Of a stretch of 64,000 nucleotides of DNA, positions 35,845-47,343 are shown piece after piece. The stretch comes from Roridomyces roridus. Lineage: Eukaryota; Basidiomycota; Agaricomycetes; Agaricales; Mycenaceae. The notes below the pieces were generated by a model that saw nothing but the letters and a program-made list of their open reading frames with translations, was not told where the DNA came from and ran no database searches. Where the stretch lies: contig JARKIF010000057.1 of NCBI GenBank assembly GCA_029378245.1, positions 62,001-126,000 of the forward strand. Reading direction: 5' to 3'. How positions within the stretch are numbered: the stretch's first letter is position 1; every line of letters begins with the position of its first letter. A program made the position numbers and the translations under genes.

Positions 35845-37725
35845 CTACCCACGCCGGGAAACTCTACCGCCTCGCTTTTGCTTCGCGTCCCGCCCGAAGG
35901 ATTCGCCGGCCTGAAAACCGTGACCGCGCCGCCGGCGCTTGAATCGGTCCCGGCCAACCCGGTGTGAGCGGTAGCGGACAGAGGCCCGTGGGGTGATCGG
36001 AAGCCTTGCATCCAGTGCAGAAAAATTGCTCGTCCTTGAGACGGGGGACGATTTTCCCGCAGAGGGTCTCGTACTCAAGAGGGCGAACAAATCCGACCCA
36101 CTCGAGGTAGTCGTCGAGTGCGAGGCCAGGCGCAGGTTTGCAGTAGACATTGAATACCCAGTCTTGGTCCACCTCCAGCGAGCGGACGAAAATGGAATCG
36201 ACCATCGCTGCGGCGGCGGTCTCGGAGTCGTTGCCTGCACATGATCCGTTTGCATGCCACGGGGCAGGAAAAGGCTCAACGCACGTTCGATGCGATCCGT
36301 CAGGAGCAGAGCTGCCTTTATCGACCGAAGTTTCTCCTTGACACAGTCTGCGACGCTTTCGCAACTCGCATACGGCGTGCTCTTGAGGGACACGATATAG
36401 TTGGGGAGGGGGAGGTCGAAGGGAAGAACGAAGAAAGACACCGCCGATGCGGACCAAATACACCGAGACGTAAGGGCCCTGAGCGACTGGGACGAGATGC
36501 CGGAGAGAAGGAAGTGCCACGGTGCGCCAAGGCGATCCCCGCCTCTTCTCCGGTCGGGTGCGGGAGGCCTGAGCACAGGATCAGGCTCATCCATGACCCG
36601 CCTGATCACAGCAGCGATGTTCCTAGCGTCTTCGTCGATGTGAGGAGAGTACTTGGCCCCATACATGCGGACAAAGGCCTTGGGTCCCTCGATCGCGCTC
36701 CATTCCGGACGGGTTTGTGCACTGACGTTAGTCCAAGGGCATTGAGTCGTCTGGGGGAGCCTGAACTCATCGGGAGGCACGGCGGTGTATTGCTGACCAT
36801 CTAGGCTTCTGACAACGCCAATACCCTCGGGTGCTACTAGCCACTGGTTAGCATTAGTGAGACAAAAAGACGGATGCACACCATTATCGCGAGGCCTTGA
36901 ATCGTGAGGGTCTCCGCCGTGCGCGGTGGTGGCGGGAGAGGAGGATTGAGACAGGGATGATTCAGCCTCAGGCGAGATCACGGAGGAAAGATGTGAAGGA
37001 CCGCCGGGCGTAGCATCCCGACTCGGAATCGGATGTTCTGCAGAGAACGCTTGATGTTCATCACCCATGGGAGGGCCGGGGTCATCGCTATGCTGGTACC
37101 AGAAAGAGTTGGTAAGTAGGGAGAGGTCGCCAACTTCGCGTACATTGCTTTGCCCGCCCGAATCCCTGTTAACTGGAGACTGCGCCGGCGTTGTGGTATC
37201 GTCTAAAAGAGAGTGGTCGCCTGATGAGTCGAGTGCCCTTCGGGAAATTGAAGACCGTAACCCACGCATCGGTGACACGAAAATCAAATTCGTATTATTA
37301 GGTGCGTTCAAAGTTGACGAGGCGGACCCGGTGTGGAATCCGTTGCGGATTTCACACCGGGTTTTTCACACCGGGTTTTTTCCTCACCGACTTTTTATCC
37401 GGTGAGCGAAACCCGTTGTGGCCAAAACCCGTTGTGATGGGTTTCTGCCGTCCTCCTGCGTCGGTAATCACCGGATCAGCGGGTAGTGCTTCTTAGGCGC
37501 CGTCAAACCAGCCATCACAACGGGTTGTAACTTTGAATGCACCATCCAAAAAATCCGGTGCGACACTCATTTTGGAAACCCAAAACCCGTTGCACAACCC
37601 GTTGCACACCGGGTGAAAATTTAACTTTGAACGCACCTATTGTACATATTGAGGATGACCGTGACGTCTCTTCCAGCTTCAATGCAGGAGTGGTCGATCG
37701 CGAACTTGGAGGAAACGGGACCCAT
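35845..37725 (-). pseudogene. Zinc-knuckle paralogue, copy B (MITE in exon 1)
   Basis: The start MGPVSSKFAIDHSC is at 37725. After about 30 codons a 341-bp element (37299-37639) interrupts the first exon. Beyond it the frame NTNLIFVSPMRGL continues and the long second exon is mostly open. It shows the shared blocks QCPWTNVSAQTRPEW, GPKAFVRMYGA, APWHFLLSGISSQS, NYIVSLKSTPYASCESVADC and SIFVRSLEVDQDWVFNVY, then an intact knuckle CTGCKASDHPTGLC (Cx2Cx4Hx4C). A frame change occurs near 36300. The basic, Arg-rich C-terminus differs from that of C. Without removal of the insertion the normal start is not connected to the body. Confidence 0.7.
37299..37639. mobile_element. TIR element in copy B (hAT-like, eroded target site)
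   Basis: Ends are 17-bp inverted repeats TAGGTGCGTTCAAAGTT. The interior carries AACCCGTTG and CAACGGGTT words in both orientations. Alignment of copies B and C shows that the segment is an insertion. The flanks are only partly alike, so the 8-bp target duplication expected for hAT has decayed or was never there; a 3-bp ATT repeat (37297-37299 and 37639-37641) is the alternative reading. Confidence 0.65.
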
Positions 37726-37826
37726 GACGGGGGACGGGTGTGGATCCTAGACCCGTAGTTCAACGAAGAGAGTAGCCCTGGTCGCCCTGCAATATAAGGC
37801 GACGTCGATATGAGATACACGGGTAC

Positions 37827-38448
37827 ACCGGCGCGGCAGGCATAGGTGAGCGCGGAACCCCACACTGCCGCTACGGCGGCGTGCAGCTGTGCATTTCCCT
37901 GGGCGGTGTTTCTCATGCTTGGTTGCGGCCCAAACTGGTGCCGCACACATCTACGCGGGGTTGGGGCTAGGCATCGGCACGGGTACGGGTAACCCGCGCG
38001 GGTAGACGGGTTTACCCGCCGCGGGTACGGGTACGGGTAGCCGAGCTGGATACCCGTGACCCGCGGGTAAGCCGCCAAGCTGCCCAACGTGCCGTGCTGA
38101 CACCGAGAGAGGACCTTTTCGAACCGTGAGCATTTTCAATTCACCCCACCAAGCATTAAACCATATCAATTCAACCAGAAGAATGGCCACCAGCACCAAG
38201 CTGCTGCCTTCTTGGCCACCGACCCGCGGGTAACCCGTACCCGTACCCGTACCCGCGGGTAACCCGTACCCGTACCCGCGGGTACGGGTACACAGCCACT
38301 GCGGGTACGGGTACGGGTAGACCCCCACATACCCGCGGGTTTACCCGTGCCGATCCCTAGTTGGGGCTGACCTATTGTCTAGTTGCCTTGTCTTTGACGA
38401 TTAAAAATCCCTATTCGTACCACCAAAAAAAAAAAAAAAAAAAAAAAT
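37827..38448 (+). mobile_element. Poly(A)-tailed SINE-like insertion
   Basis: Identical 14-bp direct repeats AGATACACGGGTAC flank the segment (37813-37826 and 38449-38462). Its 3' end is a run of more than 20 A directly before the right repeat. This is the signature of target-primed reverse transcription. Without the nested hAT element (37968-38359 plus one 8-bp duplication) it is about 222 bp, a SINE size. I saw no clear Pol III A or B box, so it may also be a truncated LINE or a processed transcript. Confidence 0.7.
37968..38359. mobile_element. hAT-type MITE 2, nested in the SINE-like insertion
   Basis: A 392-bp element with perfect 8-bp target duplications GTTGGGGC (37960-37967 and 38360-38367). 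The inverted termini are TAGGCATCGGCACGGGTA and TAGGGATCGGCACGGGTA. The subterminal regions consist of ACCCGT and ACGGGT hexamers in both orientations. Confidence 0.9.
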
Positions 38449-38462
38449 AGATACACGGGTAC

Positions 38463-39970
38463 GCGCTAGCTGCAATTAATCTGCTTTGTTGGCTTGTACA
38501 GCTGTTTCGGAAATCGTGAGGTTATCTGAGAGTTGCTTTTTCGTGCGTTAGCCAGAACACTGCAGTACTACCATACATAAGACTCACCTTTTTTGGCAGT
38601 TCCATGGGCCGGAAGACCGTCGGCCAAGAGCGAGGAGCACGCAATGGCGTTTCCTGGGTACATCATTAAAAAACCATTTGTAGCGAAACGCAGTTGGGCG
38701 CTTTTCCCTCATACGCATACTTCTGGTGCATAAACATGTCGTTGGGATAAGGACGAGCAAGCGCTCACGGCCGACAATTGGGTGTATTTCCGGTGGGTTT
38801 CCCAAGTCGGGGAGGCAGGTCATGATCAGGGCGGGTGCGGGTCGAAGCTGTCTGGGACCGCTCAAGGGGCCGGTCTTGCACGGGCTATTGGAGCACGGGC
38901 GAAACTGTAGGAGCCCTAGGACATGACTCGGACATGGGTCAAAATGAAGGAGGTCCAATTTAGCGACATGGATCACCGTATTTCAATTTGAACGGTTTGA
39001 CCGAGCCAGGGTCCCAGTTGAGGTATTTTTACCCGGACCCGCGGAGCAGTGTGCACGAGTGACGAGCCCGTAATATTGGTTTCTGGCCGCGGAGTTACAA
39101 GGGACTCGATACGTGGCTATGCCACAGATAATTTTGCTTGCCTCAAGTGCGCAGGATCCCCGCATCTCGTGGACCAGTGCCTCATGTCTTGAGGGCCAGC
39201 CCGGAGCGCTACGTAGTACGTTGGCGCTACGTGGAAATTGAAACAGTGCACTGATCCGATAACCTAGAATGTGCGCCAGTTAGCTTCTGAGAGACACGAT
39301 ATATAGAAATAGTCACGGTGCCAAGATAAGGTACGCTGGAGGCGGCGAAACTGAAGGAAGGGTGGCGGCTGGCAAAGATGTGACTCCTCCGAATTGTTGC
39401 CGCTCTCGGCAATCACGATTGACGACTAAGTATCTCCTTTCTTTACGGTTGCCGACCACCGCTCGTTTGGCTCGACACTTACTCCCCTCATCGTTTCTCA
39501 AATACTGTCGGTGGTGGCTCCAGCCTCGAACATAGCCTTTGGGTTGTTGAATCTCACCCGACTCGGAGGAAATAATCGGATCACGAATTTTCGGGCTACT
39601 CAAACTCAAGTTACTCAACTCATCGTTCCCGTCGGTTTTGTCGCGCATTTCTGAGAATAGGTTTCGTTCCCATGAATGACAATTGTAGATGAGGGCGCAT
39701 CTGTCATCTTGTCAAGGTCGTTGGCATTTCAAACAGCGGGAACATGAGAGTCATCACAAGCCAGCGCTCACAAGCCTCATGAACATGGTTAGGTTGACCA
39801 AATAAATTAATTGAAGTAATAGTGAGAGAATAATATATACATAGTGGTAGAATAAACTGCAATCAATACAGCTGCGAGAGGGAGGCCCTGGATTCGTTGA
39901 GTAGATTCGGGATACTTTGTAAACACCGTCTCCGCGACGTACGGAAGGCTGGGGGCACATGGGAATTCTT
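38463..39970. other. Intergenic region
   Basis: No convincing gene. A minus-strand frame at 39313-39648 has no motifs. The part near 39.75-39.97 kb is the 3' flank of copy C and matches the flank of copy A at 5.5-5.6 kb. Confidence 0.4.
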
Positions 39971-41516
39971 TCACGGCGGGGAAGAAGCACCACGCCGGCG
40001 AGATACACCACGCCGAGAAGCTTTCTGCCCCCGACCTGAGTCGCCTCTAGTAGAGGAACCACCGACGTGAAAACGTCGCGCCGGGCGCTTAGGTCGGTCC
40101 TTGTACAGGAAAGCGTCGGACGACGGGCCCAGCCAGCCAGGCGTCAGCGGGAGTGGACAGAGGCCCGTGGGGTGGTCGGACGCCTTGCATCCAGCACAGA
40201 AATATTGCTCAGCCTCGAGACGAGGGACGAGCCTCCCATAGAAGGTCTCGTACTCGAGGGAGCGAACGTATCCGACCCACTCGAGGTAATCTTCGAGTTC
40301 GAGGCCAGGTGCAGGTCTGCAGTGGACATTGAATACCAACTCTTGGTCCACCTCCAGGGAACGGACGAAAATGGAGTCGACCATCGCCACGGCGGCGGTC
40401 CCCGAGTCGTCCCCTGCACCGAATCCATTAACATGCCGCTGGCGTAGGAGAAGCTCCAACGCACCTTCAAGGCGCTCCGCCAGAAACAGAATCGCCTCCT
40501 TTATCGTGCGGAGTTTGTCCTTGACACACTGAGCGACGCTTTCGCAACTCGCATACGGCGCGCTCTTGAGGGACACGATATAGTTGGGGTGGGCAAGATC
40601 CACAGGGAGAACGAAGAAAGACACAGTCGCGGTGGACCACATACACTGGGACGTAAGGACATTCAGCGACGACTGGGACGAGATGCCGGAGAGAAGGAAG
40701 TGCCACGGCGCGCCAAAGCGATCCCTGCCTTTTGGCTGGGGTATGGGAGACCTGACCACGGCGTCAGGCTCGTCTACGACTCGCTTGATCACGAATGCGA
40801 TCTTGCTGGCGAGTTGATGCATGCGAGACGAGTACCTTGCGCCGTACACGCGGATGAAGGCTTTGGGTCCCTCGATTGCGTTCCATTCTGCGCGGGTTTG
40901 TGCGCTCACGTTCGTCCAAGGGCACTGAGTCGTCTGGGGTGGCCAGAACCCATTGAGAGGAGCGGCGGTGTATTGCTGGCCATTTGTCGTGATGACGCGG
41001 CTCTCGACAGCTTTGAAGTGATGCGATTGCGCGGAAGTAAGCACACTGTTATCCTTCGGCCCTGTCATGTCTGAATTGGAACTAGCTTGATTTCCTTCAT
41101 CGTGAGGGTCAGCCGCAGTGGCGCTGGGCGGGGAGGGAAGACGAGCAGGAGCGTCGGAGGCACTTGGAAGATCTGTCGAGAAAGAACGTATTCCGCCCTT
41201 GGTACGCGCGGTATTCTTCTGCGGCCAGCATCTAGTGAATACAGAGACGTTGAACTCTGGCGAGGCGACGTACATTTCCTTGAGCTCTCCGTTTCCGGTT
41301 GGCAGGGAACCGATCTAAGAAGAGGGTTGAGGCCTGAGGGTCCCTTGAGAAATTGAGCCCGAGGGAAAAAAACTCACGCATCGAATCTTCTGTGGAATCT
41401 TCTGTGTCAAGCAAGTCATCGAGGCTTGACACCAAAATCAAACTGATGTTATTCAGGGTGACGTCTCCCTCAGCCTTGATGCGGGAGTGGTTCAGCTTGC
41501 AGGAAACGGACGCCAT
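39971..41516 (-). CDS. Zinc-knuckle paralogue, copy C (intact)
   Basis: Three exons: ATG at 41516 (MASVSCKLNHSRIKAEGDV), a short second exon (DPQASTLFLDRFPANRK) and a long third exon to 39971. Introns are GT-AG, the second ending at GGCCGCAG. The protein has about 470 residues. It contains QCPWTNVSAQTRAEW, GPKAFIRVYGARYSS, APWHFLLSGISSQSS, NYIVSLKSAPYASCESVAQC, SIFVRSLEVDQELVFNVH and YLEWVGYVRSLEYETFYGRL, then a CCHC zinc knuckle CAGCKASDHPTGLC and an Arg/Gly/Ser-rich basic tail. The knuckle and tail suggest RNA or DNA binding; a domesticated gag is possible but I see no other retroelement part. This is the only undamaged member of the family in the window. Confidence 0.7.
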
Positions 41517-43031
41517 TATGTGCCAGTGGAGGGTTGGGAGGGATCCAGAGGAAGCAGGTGAGCTCGAGGGTATCAAAATGGAAACCCTTTAAATGAATGA
41601 ATAAGTCAAAGCGTAGATCTCAAGCTCCTGTGTCACAGAAAAAGGTGGTATCCCCGCGCAGGAGAACAACAGTACATCCTGAAATCGGCCCGGCGGAGCT
41701 CCGCAGATCGACTGATGGGGTTTGCTTGGAATCCCTCTCGCCAGGGACGGCGCCCACGGATCCGCACATATGAAAAATGATCGCCGTTTGATCGCCATGG
41801 ACGTATTCACTGTGATTCAGCGGCGGCGTCCCTGGATTTGGACTAGTACTTACTGCGCTCCGCAGGCCTTGCTTGACAACAGCTTGAAGAGCTGTTGCAG
41901 GATTCAAAACGAATCAGGAGAAGATGGCAGCGGGCGTCGAAGGCTGGTCACCGATGATATCAACGATTGCGTAATCAGCTCCTTCTCTCTTGTCCGAAGT
42001 GACTTACTCGACTATACTTACATCTCCCTTCCTCAGCTCATCCTTCTAGATCTGCGACAGTCTTGCCTATCTGGATGGACATCTTCTCTACTGGGCTTGC
42101 CCAGTTGCTCTCCTGAAATAATGACTCAACCCAGTTCTGTTCTCGGGTGGGACCCTTGACGACTCGGATGCGGCATCGTTCTTGAAATGCACCGACTGAT
42201 CTATCTCTCTCAAGATGAAATTCGATTCCCCGTCGGCCCAGTGCCAACACCGACTCCAGTCGTGGGTGCTAAGCTCCGGTTTTTCTCACTGATGTCCCCG
42301 TTTTTCCATCGCATTCCTAGGACCCACAATATCGTCCGGGAGAATACTCGAGATCGCTGAGCCTCGCATTGGCCTGGCAGTATCGAAACAATGACCGTCT
42401 CCTTATCATTCTCTCTGTCAATCTGACCGGGAGTAACAGATGGCTTGGAGCCCATTCTCCGAGTCTTTTGTTTCAACCGTTTCCCTGATTTCAAGTATTT
42501 CCCCTCAGAGTCGGCTCACTGTCCACGTTTCAAGTTGAAAGTGAATCATTGTAAGTATTTCCGGGCGTTTCTCATGAGATCGTGCCACTAATCTTCCTTC
42601 CTTCCACAGGGCCATTCGCATCTTTCGGAATTAAGGTGTACGTACCTGCGGGAGGCCGGGCCCAAGTTTGCCGTATATACTTGACGTGTGCAGATCAATC
42701 ACAGCAGACCTGAAACCGAACCGTTCTCAGAACTCGGCCGCTACTTTATTGCAATTTGCACAAGTGTTGGTCTGCCTCACTTGCAGTCCGGGTATGTATT
42801 GAAATTCATGCGGTCCAGCAACTACGGAACGGATCGGCCATTCCTTTCTGGGGATAGTTTTGCGCCCCTTTCTCGACAGTCTCGTTCTCGTTCGGTGCGT
42901 AGGTCCAATAAAATTTTGAAGCAAATAACAACCCAGCCGGGCCAGCCCAGCAAGAGTGCGACACAGCGGCAATTTGTACGAAACTACGGAAAGCTCTGAT
43001 AGATCGATTCCCTCTTGGACCCACAGTGCTA
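41517..43031. other. Unresolved region
   Basis: Many short frames on both strands (for example minus 42038-42250, minus 42727-43068) but no motif, and no set of exons I could join. Confidence 0.35.
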
Positions 43032-44255
43032 TCATTTCTTGGGCGTCTGGTCCTTGACACCATCCCACCGTACATCGACATCTTGTCCGCGGATGGTGTA
43101 CACAATATCACCGTCGGAGCTTCCAGTGCGCGTGTTCATGTAATGCGCGCGGACGTGATGACCTGCCACCCGCGTTTCACGCACCTCTCCCACCGCAACT
43201 AGTATCAAGATCAGCACATCCTGTCAAGGAACCGGTCACTTGGCGCACGTTTATCGACAGTATGGTGTTCGATGTCTATGTCTTTGCCAGCCGTCTGGTG
43301 AACGGCAATGTCTTGTTCGGCTTCAAGAGGGTTACAAACGCAAAGTAGAATGTGCATGTTGACGACTTACCCGTGATAGATGTACGGCCGGTTCGTTCTT
43401 TGACCTTGTCTGTTGCGTGAATGTTCAAACGGACACTAGCCCCGGAATCTGTGCAGTGTCTCAATAAACGGCCAAGCAATGGCAACGAAAAGGCGCACGC
43501 ATCACGGAGGTGCTGTTCTTTGACTCGACCTCCGCCTCCAGGGCCGCCAGCTTCTTGGCCGGTTTCTGGAATTCCTGGTCACTGCCTCGATTCTGCGGCT
43601 GAATCTGGGGAGAATTCTCACTTTGTTCGAGGAGCTAGCGGAAGTAACCCCGTTCTAAGAGTTAGGTTAGATCGTATACTGTACTGTAGTACAGTGAAAG
43701 AAAAAAATCTTGCCTTGCGGTTTGGCAGCATGTGTGTCGGACTGGGACTTGGGTGTCTGTTAAAAATTTCCGTCCAGCGGCATCCCTCTTAAATATGCAC
43801 GAGAGGTCACTGGCCATATTTAGAAACCCATTGGTGTGCAAACATGCAGCAAGGAACTCGATGCATATCCCTAGATAATTTTGCCTCCTCTCTCAAACGG
43901 CGCCTAAAAAGAACGATCATGTTGAATTCTTTCGCACGTACCATATTGACTTGTCCGCAACTCGTCCGCTCAATTGTAATGTCGCGCCCAGGTGCGACCC
44001 TGGAGCTTTGTTGGGCGTCCATGTGAAGTGAACCATTTCTGATGCCATACACGATCCGGGTGATGACATCACGCCATATATGGATAATGGAAGTTCGATG
44101 TCCTCGAACTCCTTGCCTCGTGAATTTCTAGGGCAAGTCGTAGAAACGGTTGTGGTAATAGGATTCGTTACGTCGGTTTTCCAACTCCTCACTTTTTTCA
44201 CCGGCGCAATTTTGCTTTATGTACATAGAACTCTTCCGCCGAATCCTCGTGATAA
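43032..44255 (-). CDS. Spliced gene of unknown function
   Basis: The C-terminal half reads well as joined exons: QEFQKPAKKLAALEAEVESK, then SGASVRLNIHATDKVKERTG, DIAVHQTAGKDIDIEHHTVD, and VGEVRETRVAGHHVRAHYMN running to the stop at 43032-43034. Intron borders there are GT-AG. An upstream exon near 44.0-44.1 kb (IELPLSIYGVMSS, MVHFTWTPNKAPGSHLGA) probably belongs to it. The start is not fixed. The predicted protein is rich in short beta-like segments and has no domain I know. It follows the helical-bundle gene on the same strand. Confidence 0.4.
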
Positions 44256-44364
44256 GTGCTGTGCAGGAAGCGCCACTGCTTTACTGTAAGTTGGCACCTC
44301 GGGGAAAGCAGTGGATTCATGTTCATTTTGGGCGAATCCGGTAGAAAATGTCGGCTTGAAAGTC

Positions 44365-45767
44365 TCATGCAGCTGCGAGATTAAGCCCGCGATAGCAAAA
44401 ATACGGATTGAGCGGTGCGTGAGGATCTAACGCGAGGTCAGGTGTCCAGGGCGATCCAGAAATACCATCCACTGGCTCGTCTTGTTGCGGTTTAGGGCTC
44501 ATGTATTCTGGGAAATTAAAGGAACACTTCGGGGCAAGCGCTCAAGGGTTGAGGTCTATCGTCTTCTCTGCCACACCGTATGCATCCACCGCATGTGTCT
44601 TGTATCAAGTCGCGACGTGTCCCTGTTCGTTTTCAACTGGCCGTTTTTCCCGTTTATTTAATGGCTTCCGATACGATAAACCAGGTACATTGCCAAACAT
44701 AATCATCTCCTGAGAACGTCCGACCAAGCAGCAAAATCGGCAGGACTTCCAGCGATTGTGGTGAAATCGATGTCTCCATCGGTTTCTATGCTCGATTAAA
44801 TTTATACACACTGTCAGTGTCCACGAGGGCCTACCAATTACCGAATCTTGTAGCGATTCGGTGATACCCCCATGGCCGATGACGACGGAGTTGAATCCTT
44901 GAGGGCTTCCTATAGATTTCATCAGGCCAGAATCCCGAGAACACGCGTTATACTGACGCATCTTGCTGTTCAAGATGTCGCGATTGACCTTCTCAACGGA
45001 GAAGACAGAGAAGTTCAGTTTCCCCTTGGCATCTGAGTACGTAGACGTGGAATTAGCACCAATACAGTCATTTTAAGGATCGATCCACTCAGTTGGAGGT
45101 TTTTCAGTTCTTGTAGAATGCCGCCGGTCGATGAAGCCTCGTTCCCGAGTTTCAATGCGCGGAGTTCATGGCGGACTTCTTCGACTTTTTCGTCCGTGTT
45201 GAGTTGTAGGGCAACCTGCACGAGTCATTCTCTCGCGTTTCACCGTCATTCTCGGACATGGTCCTACCTGAAATATCTGTACGGCAGTCCCCAGCTGACT
45301 TGCCAACGCTTGTATCTTCCCCTTGGTTTCGTCTGCAAGGAAGAACGCGATAATTTTGTGTCGATCTTCTGGAATTTTCCGTCCAATCTCCTCCGTGGTG
45401 CTGCTTAGAATCAGAATCTGGGACGGTCCATTTGAAATAGAACTCACATCCGTAATTGCTCCACAGCAGCGCTACCCGTCTCTCCCTTGACCTTGGTACT
45501 GAGGAGGAGTAGATACTCCATTTGGGCAGCGAGTTCGCCCAGGCCTGCTTTGTTCTCATCTATGCTCTGAAACAATGGTTATGTTTGAGCAAGGAAACAG
45601 TTGGACGGATAACTCACCGCTGCCCGCCGAATTATCTCCTGCAAAGCTGTCGCTGCTAGTTTGAGACCGGGGATAGGTGCTTCGCCTATCACGGCGAGAG
45701 GGAAAGCAAACGCCTGCGTCAGCGAGCTCTGTCCTCGTCGCTGCTTCCAGAACTTGAAGTGCGGCAT
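44365..45767 (-). CDS. Helical-bundle (MLKL/HeLo-type N-terminal) protein
   Basis: Exons on the minus strand join cleanly. From ATG 45767 they give PIPGLKLAATALQEIIRRAA, then ENKAGLGELAAQMEYLLLL, then the IGRKIPEDRHKIIAFFLADE block with IQALASQLGTAVQIFQ, then VALQLNTDEKVEEVRHELRA. This pattern is that of the MLKL-NTD/HeLo-like four-helix domain that heads many agaricomycete NLR-like and kinase-like proteins. In the known cases the domain acts in membrane-targeted cell death. Here no NACHT, kinase or repeat domain follows. Instead there is a C-terminal region (LNSKMRQYNACSRDSGLM, FNSVVIGHGGITESL, EYMSPKPQQDEPVDGIS) ending at 44365-44367. The start may lie further upstream. Role in cell death is inference only. 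Confidence 0.6.
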
Positions 45768-47335
45768 CGGAGCTCCTGATGCCCAAGCTGACTCGCTGGC
45801 ATTTGTACTATTCGAGAGAGATTGACGGGTGGCAAGATGCAAGGCATAGCTAACCACTGCGATGTGCAGTGAGTTTCGATCCTTCTGGTGGAGCGGCGTA
45901 GAAAGTTACATGGTCCTTCGCGAAATGATTCCAGCCACTAACCGCTGAGTAGCTGTGGTAGTATCTTCTGGAACCCAATTGCCAGTTGCCGCCGGGGACG
46001 GGTAAGATGAATGCCGGGCCTGGTCCTCATGGAATTCTACACGCCATGACACGGGGCTACAGTAGTGTAAAGCCAACGGGATTCCAGCAGATCGATGGAT
46101 GTAAAGTTCTGGGGAGTATCAAAATATAGCTCTACAGCTTTGAATGCTGGCGGCGTTCCTTTACTCAAGAGTCTAGACGTAAAGCCCGCGTGGAGGAACC
46201 TTTTCAGGTACGCGATGTCGGTCCGGCGAGCACGATCAACATTGCAGTTTTCCTCGCCGAGTGAGCAGACAGAGCGGAGATGAATGAAAAGCAGGCGGCA
46301 CTAATGCATGAAGTTCATCCACTGTCATTGGCAGATCTGGATCAGGCGTGGCGCTTTCCAAGTAAGAAAAGACGCGCAGAAACGTTCATCTGGGAAGGGT
46401 TTGCCGAAAAGGTCGAACAGCTTGTCAGAAACGTCCTTGCGGGGGAAAAAGAACGACAGGGATCGCGGACGGAGTTCAAGGGATGCGGATAACCAAACTC
46501 CGACCGGCGACGTCGGCGCAGTACAAGTATACGAGTTGGAGGATAGACCATCGATGTTCCAGACATTTACAGCGCCGGTAACAAAATGGCGAGGACATGT
46601 AACGAAAAAGGACGTGTCCGAGAACGGCAAGCAGCTTGCATGAGGCGATAGGTGGAGCCGCGAAAAAGTGATGGCAGTGTCACAAAAAAGCCGCCCGCGA
46701 AGACAGACAGTAACGCCGAGCGGGCACCGGAAAGTGTGCGGCGGAATGCCTGCAGCCTGTAAGGCGATGAGCGAACTCGATCACTAGAGCCTTCGTAGAA
46801 CAACGAGTAGAGAAGCAGCACCGAAAGCATCCATGATGCAAAACGATTCCATCCGGCCCCAGATAAGAGGGTATTGTGACCGCCCCAGTCCTCACTTCTG
46901 AGTCTCGGGGAGCCGGGAGATGTTGACGCAGCTCCTCAGGTAGGTCGCTGGACGCTTGGCGGGTCACGGCAGAGCATTGACTGCAGGCATTCGGAATGAC
47001 GCCGGCACGTCGTGGAGCAGAGAGTTCACCGAGCACACTGAAAACTGGAGGTATTGATCATGCATGAAGCTGAAGGCCTGACGGCGGGAGCAGCGGAGCG
47101 CGACTTGGGCCGGGTTGGGACTGGGAAAGAGAGAGTTATCCGACCTGTTCCGCTGCCCTCGGCAATCAAAGGCCAGTGACCTTTGTTTCTCCCAACTTGG
47201 TCCCAACTCTCATCGGCTCGCTCAGCCTTGTCGACGTCTGGGTTGCGGGAATTCTCAAAATTCTGGCAATTGCTCTGCTGACAGAAAATAATCCAATCGT
47301 GGACCTTCCTCGACAGGCCCAGGCCTGACCTCCCT
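45768..47335. other. No gene resolved
   Basis: Short frames on both strands without motifs or consistent splice sites. Confidence 0.35.
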
Positions 47336-47343
47336 CTTGACCT

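Noticed and set aside
43660..43700. Short palindrome CTGTACTGTAGTACAG as regulatory site
   Set aside because: No relation to a promoter could be shown.
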